Source: Tubiluchus corallicola (taxonomy: Eukaryota; Priapulida; Priapulimorpha; Priapulimorphida; Tubiluchidae). From it: a stretch of DNA of 49,868 nt. The position numbers and the translations under genes were made by a program. Of the stretch, positions 41,380 to 49,868 are shown piece by piece. The DNA is taken from contig JAQGDQ010001139.1 in assembly GCA_030141605.1 (NCBI GenBank), positions 10,001 through 59,868 of the forward strand, given 5' to 3'. The notes below the pieces were generated by a model. That model saw only the letters and a program-made list of their open reading frames with translations. It made no database searches and was not told where the DNA came from. The stretch's first letter is position 1. Each line of letters opens with the position of its first letter.

Positions 41380-43140
41380 ACAACGTCCCTCCATGCTGCT
41401 TTTGTGTCAGGCAACTTGACGAGAAATACACGCCCATCAAGGACTCTTATGAAAGGCTTAGAAGACTTAGAAAGGCTTAGAAGACTCGAGTAAAGATTTT
41501 TCAAGCTTATATGCAAGTCTGAAGAATTGCGACCACCGTATAATTACCGCCATGCTTTAGTGGGTGATAAGTACGACCCCTGTCCACTAAATACGATAAA
41601 TACGACCCCTGTCAAACCACCGATCGAGTGAAATGGGATCACAATGAAAAGCTTTATTATAAAAAATGTGGGTAGAATAAACAGTTTATTCGGTGATAGT
41701 TTTAGTCATGAAAAATTAATTTCATGAACTTAGCCAAGCTGCAAAGTAAAACAAAGATTGTAGTTCTACCATTATGATTTTTTTCAAAAAGCAGAAACAG
41801 TGTGAACACAAATAACGTAATAGGCGTATCATCACGCAAAATAAGTTTTTTTACAAGCAAAAGAACTTTTAGTTTTTTAACGAAGAAAATAAGTCACAAA
41901 AAAGTGTAAAATTTCTTAACAATTTTCTTCACGCTTATTCACGCACCTCATTTCGGTTTTTATTAAGTTTAATTTAAATTATCATTCCATAATTATTTTT
42001 TCCGTTTTTTCCATTTCTATAGTTTTCCATGTTTCTATAACACCACAGATAGCATCGAAACGACAGCACTTTTTCACTTATGTACAATGTACAATGTATA
42101 TTCACTTATAAAAATAACATAAAAATAGTTATCTGTATGCCCTTGTTATCATTTTTATCTCCAAATAATGAGCATAAATAAAGAATAAATAAATTAATCT
42201 AAAAATAAACCACATTTTTATAAAAAATCTGACAATCACAGTCGTACTCTAACTAATTGACAATAGCGTTAGTTGTCAGCTAATTTTGTTAAAAGTGTTG
42301 GATACCAGAATCCCACTACTGTGATTGCCACAGGTGGCGCTGTTTGTTCCAGGGAGGAAAATCACAGGCCTGTTCAGTGTTGTCGACGGATGGCAGGCGT
42401 GGGAATAGCAATCCCATGGCCAGGTATCGGGTTCAAATACAGACCAGTCAACAATTCTTCACTCTCTCGTTTCTTTGTTTAACTCATTACCCGCAAGGTG
42501 TAATAATTGTTAAAGATAAAGCACAATGGTTTATCAACTTTCTGGCACTCACAGTCATAATACAATTGATTAATTTTAATGAATTGTTTTGATAGTTTGA
42601 TTGTCCTAGCTGTTTATAATGGAGCTCTTTGTCAACATTAAACACACGCTGAAGAACTAAGCTTTTTGTCTATTTATGTCAAACTAATATTTGTGCGCAT
42701 GCGTATGATATCAACATATAATTAAATGTATATATAGTATTACGCCGCTTATCAGCCATAATTAATTAGTAATTGACATCTTACCTTATCAATTGTGAAA
42801 TTATCCTCCTAATAAAACTTGAACTGAAGCTTTTCGTCAACAAGCGCTGTTATCTTCACTGATTGGCACAAATATAAATCTTCTTTTAACAATATTGCAT
42901 AAATTCACTATAAAATCAATAATCTATTCATCGGACAGAAACACAAAACAACCATTCCCTTCCTCAGACAACGCTCAACTGTTTGCACTGTATGTGTTCA
43001 GTACAGCAGTAAGAATAAACCCACCAAGCCACATTCGGCACATCTGTTTTGGGGTGTGTCTCCTGAAAGTCGAGCTCAAATTACAAACGGGTGGTCACTT
43101 GTGGAATGCTAAGCTCGTACCTACGACGTAAACGAGATTT
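41380..43140. other. no gene supported
   Basis: AT-rich. Around 42400-42445 a CGGGTTCAAATAC B-box-like sequence hints at an old SINE, but no A box pairs with it convincingly. Confidence 0.4.
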
Positions 43141-43145
43141 ATTTA

Positions 43146-43201
43146 TTAATAATAATAATAATAATAATAATAAGTCGAAGAAGAATAAGAATAAGAATAA
43201 A

Positions 43202-43238
<37 letters not shown>

Positions 43239-43280
43239 TTGTCTTGAAATTTGATACCACACACACACACACACACACAC
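43146..43280. repeat. (AAT)n and (CA)n microsatellites
   Basis: An AAT run (43146-43172), an AAGAAT/AAAAT-rich spacer, a second AAT run (43201-43236) and a CA run (43259-43280). Confidence 0.9.
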
Positions 43281-43356
43281 TTTGCCTTGTTGCGTCAGTA
43301 GTTTTAATTATTTTTTTCCTGTCAGTAAGATCAAAAGTGTGTTTTGGTGAGCAAGT

Positions 43357-43437
43357 GGTGCACACTGGGAAGGTGGAAAGCTTGGTGCACACTGGGAAGG
43401 TGGAAAGCTTGGTGCACACTGGGAAGATGGAATGTTT
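43357..43437. repeat. 27-bp minisatellite, three units
   Basis: GGTGCACACTGGGAAGGTGG starts at 43357, 43384 and 43411; the third has GAAGATGG. The unit length is a multiple of three, so a frame crosses it as LVHTGKVES repeats, but nothing indicates translation. Confidence 0.9.
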
Positions 43438-43504
43438 TAATTTTTTTGGTACACTCTTTAAAATTAGTTTTTCTTTCACTTCATCATCAATAGATACACA
43501 TCAA

Positions 43505-43575
43505 TCTCTGTGCGTGTGTGTGTGTGCGTGCGTGCGCGTGCGTGCATGTGTGGGTGTGTGTGTGCGTGCGTGCAC
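43505..43575. repeat. (TG)n / CGTGCG microsatellite
   Basis: Alternating purine-pyrimidine run of GTGT and GTGCGTGC units; Z-DNA-prone composition. Confidence 0.9.
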
Positions 43576-43872
43576 TTAGATTTAAACCAAATTTTATTTG
43601 ACACGAAAACATTTATATGTGGCCGATCAGTTGGGCATTTCTAAAATTAGATAAATTAAACTGGATCGACTGGTCCTAACTACTTGGATTGTTTTTTATT
43701 TTCATTAATTTGATCAATTATTTCAGCAATTTACCAGCAAACCAGGTTTTTACATGTTTTTACTTGCGCATTCTCTGATTAATATAGCATTTGAATACAA
43801 ATTATAAGCAACTAATGCATTAAAAAGCAGAAGATATGCACTAAGAGACAAATGAACTAGGACTGTCATTAA

Positions 43873-45430
43873 CCCTTATAGGGTCACGATTTTTTACAAC
43901 CGATTTTGGTAACGGGGGGGGGTAAAAAATTAAACCCACCTTAATTCGTAAATTACTTTTGGTAAATCGCCGTGTTTCATTAGTAAACAGCAACAGCATA
44001 ATTTGTGGTGATGCTGACCACCATAGGATACATTATACCTCTGCTTAAAGACGTGTGACTTACTAGTAATACGATAGTTAAATTTACTTAGTTACGTTCC
44101 CCCTTGTGCATGCGAATAAGACGATCACGTACTCTTGTTTGCTTGCCCGTTTCCCACATCTGAAGGTGTTGAGTGACTGAGTTTATGACCTGATTGATTG
44201 TCTTTGTAGTTGTGAGTAGACTAGCTATACGTCAGCATACAGACGTCTGACATTTTGTTTTATCAGATACATCGCCCGTATAATGTATAGACAAGCGAAG
44301 TAAAGTTTCGACAATTTTAAAAAATCGACATATTGCATTTTCATTTCGTGGTGAGATAATGCGCCTAAAATAAATAACTGAAAGTATTTTGTGCACAAAA
44401 CATATTTAGAAAAAGTCATAGAAAAGGTTTACTGGGATGCATATGGTCAGGGGCGTCGTGCACAAAAAAAAAAAATTGGGGGGCCCGACTGTATATAATG
44501 GCGGAACTTAACTGTTTAAAAAACGTATAATTTTAAAAAAATAAACAGTATTTTGCGTGCAAGAAAACGATTTATTTATTCCCAACTGGCATTTAACTTA
44601 AAGCTATAGCAACGGAAACTAAATTAAAATTAAATTAAATTACAGTAGATACAGACGCCGTAGAACCTGGGTCGGGAACACGGTTGGACTTGAAAAATGA
44701 AGTTAGATTGGCCTTGACATCGTTTAAGAAATATAGGCAAAATCGAAGCGAAAACTAGCAAAGATTTTCCTAGCAGGAGAAAATGATGAAATGTGCTCAA
44801 AATCACGCCCTTTTATGCAGCAAACTCGTGGGAAAGAGTCACTAAGGACTAGCAAAGAGTAGGCAATGTCCAATCAGGAGGTAGCTGAGCCGTGGCTCAT
44901 CAATTTGTATCTCCCAAACCGACTCTCTGGTACTAGGCTAGCTCGACAAACTGACTCTCGGGTACTAGGCTAGCTCAACATGACTTCAATGTTTGCATTG
45001 TTTTTACTCTATTATTTCACTTATTCTCTATTATGACCCACTGCTGAACGAAGCTCGAGTGCTAACTGAGCCGTTTTGTTAACTAACAGTCTTTTGTGCA
45101 AAGACGCTAATGCTACTCAACGAGCTGTTAACTATTCCTGCCTGCCTCCTGAATAGATTACATGCAAACAAATTAACTACATCCTGACTTTCAGGTAAAC
45201 ACATACTCATGCTCATACTGTTCGCATTTATGGAGCGCTGGCCGCGTGTCAAAAAGTCCGAAATAAATTTGCTTACCGGTCTCATTACGAGCCGCTGACA
45301 CCCTTCAAATTTTTGACATTTTCTAAAAAAATTGGGGGGGGGCCGGCACGACGCCACTGATATGGTAAAAGGGTAAAATGCAAAAAACCGGTCTGGGGGT
45401 AATTTTTTACCCCCTGTGACCCTATAAGGG
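43873..45430. mobile_element. piggyBac-like non-autonomous transposon
   Basis: Ends are inverted repeats: left CCCTTATAGGGTCAC, right GTGACCCTATAAGGG, each continuing into a TTTTTTAC-rich subterminal. Both are flanked by TTAA (43869-43872 and 45431-45434), the piggyBac target. The inner sequence has G-runs of seven or more next to TTTTTTAC at both ends. No transposase frame is present, and most of the interior is a second, nested element. Confidence 0.85.
44448..45359. mobile_element. nested TIR transposon inside the piggyBac-like element
   Basis: Left end CAGGGGCGTCGTGC and right end GCACGACGCCACTG are near-perfect inverted repeats, each followed inward by a G or C run and ATT. ATATGGT directly flanks both ends (44441-44447 and 45360-45366), a 7-bp target duplication. 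Inside, a block of about 30 bp (GACTCTC.GGTACTAGGCTAG) is repeated at about 44919 and 44950. No transposase seen; superfamily uncertain (hAT-like by general form). Confidence 0.85.
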
Positions 45431-45434
45431 TTAA

Positions 45435-47420
45435 GGTAAAGTAGCAGCAAATATTAAGGCCAGTGTGAATCTGACTTAATAAATTTTAATTTTGTAGCCA
45501 TGGTGGCTCCATCTAGCTGGAAAGTTTAAAGTGTTGGCATTGACCTAGTTATGTAAGTTTACTTCTATTAATTTTATTTTGATTTATTCATTGATACTTT
45601 TGAATGGACTAAATAACTGTCAATCTAACTAAACTATGTAACTTTTCATAAAATTAGTCAATGTCAGTCACCTTTGCTTTTCTATTTTAATTTTTAAATA
45701 TTTCAGAAATAAAGATCAGTGGTTTACATTAAATTCAACTGAAAATTTTGAAGATTTTACACAAATGCCTGTCAAAGACACTAGCACTGCACAATCAGTA
45801 AAGAATTTATCAACGAGTTGGGCTGTCACAAACTAGTAAAACAAACATATAAACGTTCATGAGATTTAATGAGCATAATACTGTTGTAGAAGTTTATTTG
45901 ATGTAAAAAAGGTTTTAGCCAAAAATCTCGTAAAAAAATTAACATGTATGAACACGGTACCTTTGACAAAAAAGTTAATACGACAGGCATACCTGGACAA
46001 TTTCGTTATGCCAAAGACGGGCAATAGTATAAATTGTGGGGAGTTTTGCTAATACTTAATAATAAAAAAACTAAATTTGTGATTCTTCATTAAGCAGTGC
46101 ACAAATATAACAAAACTGCCTCTAATGTTAAAACAAAGGTGCATCTATGTGGCCTTTGCTCCTTTGTGTAATGCATTGTAATATAATTAGTAGGGTCAAT
46201 ATAATAGAACAAATAACCCTATGCCAAAAAATGCAGGAAAATCTTGCGTTTTTGGTCCATTACTATTTCGTCCAGAAAATAACTTATGAAGATTTGACCA
46301 TAAAATATCTAATAATGACGTCAAAAAGATGACTACGCTCGCATATTGTTGACAGATTTACTGTAACTTTCTTGAATGCTGTTTGGTTACGTTTACCATT
46401 CTTGTATGTACGTGGATTGACAACGAGACTATGATTTTGATACATCGCAAAATACGGACTTTAAAATACACATCGCAATGTTAAACCAAGTTTTCATCCA
46501 TTGATTTCATCTGATTAGCAACTTCAAAAACAATGTAATTAACCTGACAGTGTCGGTTGTTTGTTCTTTGCAAAACCCCCAGCGAAACTCAGGCATCACG
46601 TGACATACAAGTTTACCAACATCCATTCGCTCATCGTATTCGCATTATGTCACTCAAAAGCTCCGTATTAATTTTTTCTTTAGTTGCACGAATGATGTTC
46701 AATGTTACTTTAAATGCTACTTTCAAACCCTCTATTTTTCATTAAACTTTTTCAAATTGGACAGGAACTGCATTCAAATTTGGAGTCCACTGTAGCTTTA
46801 GTCTTCAAAAATCAAATTAAAGGTTACTACTAATTACTGAACAAGTAGTATGTCACGTACCAGTGCTTGCATGATTGTTCATACACATTATGAAAAAGAA
46901 ATTCCGATCAAACACATTAGATTTGCTTCAACATCACTTTTATTCATCATACTGATTACTGCAAAACACCACTATAATACACTAAATACGTCTTTTCCTA
47001 TTTGCTGTAATTTTTCTCTCATAAATGAAAGTAAAATTGTCACAAATTGTTACCAAATAAACAGCTTTACAATAGCATATTGGCATGGTGAACAAGTTAA
47101 TAAATTCCATAGTGACCTTAAAAATTACATTTTTGATCTTATTGTTGATAACAAAAGCTATTCAAAATTCACTGACTTTAGCTTATTAGCATTAAATGTA
47201 TTTCTGAAACACCAATAAAACTTGATCCACAAAATACAGAAAATTATTATTAGTAAACAAAGGAGTAAACAGTTTCCTTGATAATCAAACAGACTTAGAA
47301 AATCCGAATGTTCAGATGTTTTTACTGCATGAATATCTGTGAAGAAGATATTTGATAGTGAAGTTATCTAACCAACACCAAGAATATGTAACTGCACTGC
47401 AGAAAGCTGACTACACTCAT
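45435..47420. other. no gene supported
   Basis: Longest frame is 122 codons (46850-47218, plus) with no recognisable domain. AT-rich DNA. Confidence 0.4.
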
Positions 47421-47424
47421 AGAA

Positions 47425-48945
47425 TACCACATAATTCAATAAGATAAATAACAACTTGTTCTTAATAAGCAACTTACTTATGTGTATTGTGTGGTAATAA
47501 GACTTTGTAGTGTAGTGTAGTGTAGTGTAACCAATACAAAGTATATATACTTGCACAAACGTGAGCATAAAATAAAATAAAATACCCTCACGAAATACCA
47601 CATTATTCAACTGCTAAATGATATCTTATTGTTAATAGGCAACTTATTCATGTGTAATAATAAGAGTTTGTAGTGAAGGTTCATAACCAACACAAAGTAT
47701 ATATAATTGCACTGCAGAGAGCATAAAATAAAATATACGCACAAAAACCACATTATTCAACTGCTAAATGATATCTCATTGTTAATAGGCAACTTATTCA
47801 TGTGTATTGTGCGATAATAAGACTTTGTAGTGAAGGTGCCTAACCAACACAAAATATATATAATTGCACTACAGCGAGCATAAAATAAAATGAAATACTC
47901 TCACGAAATAACACATTATTCAACTGCTAAATGATGTCTTATTGTTAATAGGCAACTTATTCATGTGTACTGTGTGATAATAAAACTTTGTAGTGAAGGT
48001 GCCTAACCAACACAAAGTATATATAATTGCACTGCAGTGAGCATAAAATAAAATAAAATACCCTCACAAAATACCACATTATTCAACTGCTAAAGGATAT
48101 CTTACTGTTAATAAGCAACTTATTTATGTGTATTGTGTGATAATAAAACTTTGTAGTGAAGGTGCCTAACCAACACAAAGTATAATATAATTGCACTGCA
48201 GTGAGCATAAAATAAAATATACGCACAAAAACCACATTATTCAACTGCTAAATGATATCTCATTGTTAATAGGCAACTTATTCATGTGTATTGTGCGATA
48301 ATAAGACTTTGTAGTGAAGGTGCCTAACCAACACGAAATATATATAATTGCACTACAGCGAGCATAAAATAAAAGGAAATACTCTCACGAAATAACACAT
48401 TATTCAACTGCTAAATGATATCTTATTGTTAATAGGCAATTTATTCATGTGTATTGTGTGATAATAAAACTTTGTAGTGAAGGTGCCTAACCAACACAAA
48501 GTATATATAATTGCATTGCAGTGAGCATAAAATAAAATAAAATACCCTCACAAAATACCACATTATTCAACTGCTAAAGGATATCTTACTGTTAATAAGC
48601 AACTTATTTATGTGTATTGTGTGATAATAAAACGTTGTAGTGAAGGTGCCTAACCAACACAAAGTATAATATAATTGCACTGCAGTGAGCATAAAATAAA
48701 ATATACGCACAAAAACCACATTATTCAACTGCTAAATGATATCTCATTGTTAATAGGCAACTTATTCATGTGTATTGTGCGATAATAAGACTTTGTAGTT
48801 AAGGTGCCTAACCAACACAAAATATATATAATTGCACTACAGCGAGCATAAAATAAAATAAAATACTCTCACGAAATAACACATTATTCAACTGCTAAAT
48901 GATATCTTATTGCTAATAGGCAACTTATTCATGTGTGTTGAGTGG
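47425..48945. repeat. satellite of ~160-bp monomers in a 484-bp trimeric higher-order repeat
   Basis: Using the GCAACTTA/GCAATTTA landmark, monomers fall at 47469, 47639, 47789, 47952, 48115, 48273, 48436, 48599, 48757 and 48920. Spacings from 47789 on are 163, 163, 158, 163, 163, 158, 163. Three monomer types repeat in order: one with ATACGCACAAAAACC, one with ACTCTCACGAAATAAC, one with CCCTCACAAAATACC and AAAGGATATC. The first monomers are more diverged and carry a GTGTA run (about 47512-47529). Confidence 0.95.
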
Positions 48946-49398
48946 GACTATCTCGCTACACACACGCACAGTTACTGTAGGTCAATGTTGTTGAAAAGAC
49001 TTATTGTTCAACAACAAAAAGGTAAAATAGAAAAAAAATAAAAACCAGGGATTCTGAATAAACACCTTCTCAAATAAGCCTTTCACAAGTTTGATTTGTT
49101 GCAGTCTGCTAATTAATATGTAAATTAAAAGGTAGTTGCAAAATTTTTTGTTACATTTTTTATCAGTAGTCTTTCTCTTGGTTGTCCAATTAGTGACGGG
49201 AAGTAGCCAAAAATAACATTATCCAAAAATTAGGAGATTCCAGGCTCTTAAATGGCAAATAGTAGCCATTATAAGCAATGACTTATCTGTATGTGGGTTG
49301 TCAGAGAGAGAAAGTCTAATTTAACAGTGAGTTTTACTATTTGGTAACCAGATTGTTATGGGTCTAGTTGCAGGTGATGATCTCAGTAAAAGTAGTTT
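48946..49398. other. no gene seen
   Basis: Lies between the satellite and the C1q 87-bp array; on the minus strand it would be the C1q gene's 3' flank. Confidence 0.4.
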
Positions 49399-49833
49399 GC
49401 CTAAATACCAATTAAATAGCCACTGAAGGAATTGTGGGTAGTGGTGTACAAGTTTCCAATGTTGTACCTAATGTAAAGTTCATTTGCCTAAATACCAATT
49501 AAACAGCCACTGAAGGAGTTGTGGGTAGTGGTGTACAAGTTTCCAATGTTGTACCTAATGTAAAGTTCATTTGCCTAAATACCAATTAAATAGCCACTGA
49601 AGGAATTGTGGGTAGTGGGGTACAAGATTCCAATGTTGTACCTAATGTAGACTTCATTTGCCTAAATATCAATTAAACAGCCACTGAAGGAGTTGTGGAT
49701 AGTGGTGTACAAGTTTCCAACGTTGTACCTAATGTAAACTTCATTTGCCTAAATACCAATTAAATAGCCACTGAAGGAATTGTGGGTAGTGGGGTACAAG
49801 ATTCCAATGTTGTACCTAATGTAGACTTCATCT
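49399..49833 (-). repeat. 87-bp tandem array, five units, made from the end of a C1q coding exon
   Basis: GCCTAAATA starts at 49399, 49486, 49573, 49660 and 49747, exactly 87 bp (29 codons) apart. On the minus strand every unit reads EVYIRYNIG, then THNSFSG(Y/C)LI.I and a TAG stop, then AN and the next unit in the same frame. Units 3 and 5 share five diagnostic variants and units 2 and 4 share others, pointing to growth by 174-bp dimers. Only the first unit (49747-49833) lies before a stop; the rest sit in the 3' UTR. Confidence 0.95.
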
Positions 49834-49864
49834 TCCCTTTCCAGCTTAAGAATGACTGAATTTC
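49749..49864 (-). CDS. C1q domain, terminal exon of a second C1q gene
   Basis: At the window edge ACAG on the minus strand gives a possible splice acceptor. The exon reads (G)NSVILKLEREDEVYIRYNIG then FSGYLIGI before TAG, the C-terminal third of a C1q domain (..L.L...DEVY....FSG.L.). It corresponds to the third C1q exon at 27457-27577 with the same phase-1 start, but has no frame break. The rest of the gene lies beyond the window. Confidence 0.8.
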
Positions 49865-49868
49865 CTGT

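Noticed and set aside
42400-42450. tRNA gene or SINE suggested by CGGGTTCAAATAC
   Set aside because: No acceptor stem or matching A box at the right distance; a B box alone is not enough.
46850-47218. 122-codon plus-strand frame as a gene
   Set aside because: AT-rich composition, no domain, no splice or promoter support.
47425-48945. CRISPR-like array
   Set aside because: Repeats are about 160 bp, directly adjoining, with no short repeat and unique spacer pattern, in an animal genome.

Overview
The window is nuclear DNA from an animal, most likely an invertebrate bilaterian. Genes are split by GT-AG introns, the DNA is AT-rich and crowded with microsatellites and decayed transposons, and the recognisable host genes are metazoan: a heparan sulfate 6-O-sulfotransferase (HS6ST), the mitochondrial potassium channel MITOK/CCDC51, a secreted von Willebrand A (VWA) protein, C1q-domain exons and immunoglobulin (Ig) exons. 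The species cannot be fixed from the sequence alone. Long C1q and Ig repertoires would fit molluscs, brachiopods or invertebrate deuterostomes, but that is inference.

Layout. 0.2-7 kb: three copies of one LINE family end in (TA)n tracts (the second forms a near-perfect palindrome, the third keeps ORF1 but no ORF2), and they surround a one-exon secreted VWA gene on the minus strand. 7.5-12 kb: a two-exon HS6ST gene on the plus strand, whose intron carries a long inverted repeat and a MITE-like copy inverted relative to one upstream of the gene. 12.3-20 kb: a pair of tRNA-derived SINEs, a Tc1-like transposon holding both a 65-bp minisatellite and a nested retroelement with a target-site duplication, a possible thrombospondin-type exon, simple repeats, and a solo copy of the HS6ST-intron repeat. 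20.4-24.6 kb: CCDC51/MITOK on the minus strand, two exons. 24.9-27.1 kb: LINE fragments. 27.4-31 kb: three exons of a C1q domain, minus strand, with two single-base frame breaks. 31.1-33.6 kb: a 5'-truncated, frame-broken Ty3/gypsy pol.

34.5-39.2 kb is the most original part: three tandem copies of a small two-exon minus-strand gene, about 136-150 codons each where intact, that I do not recognise. Copies A and B are open throughout; copy C has lost or replaced its 5' half. 39.8-41 kb: two Ig exons on the minus strand, phase-compatible with the C1q exons 9 kb downstream, so an Ig-C1q gene enclosing the gypsy remnant and the small-gene cluster is possible. 40.3-45.4 kb: MITE-like and piggyBac-like elements, the latter with a second transposon nested inside. 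47.4-48.9 kb: a satellite with a three-monomer higher-order repeat. 49.4-49.87 kb: the terminal exon of another C1q gene, whose last 29 codons, stop included, are tandemly present five times.

The host genes share no operon-like organisation. Several encode extracellular or immune-type products (VWA, C1q, Ig, possible TSP1), while HS6ST acts in the Golgi and CCDC51 in the mitochondrial inner membrane.
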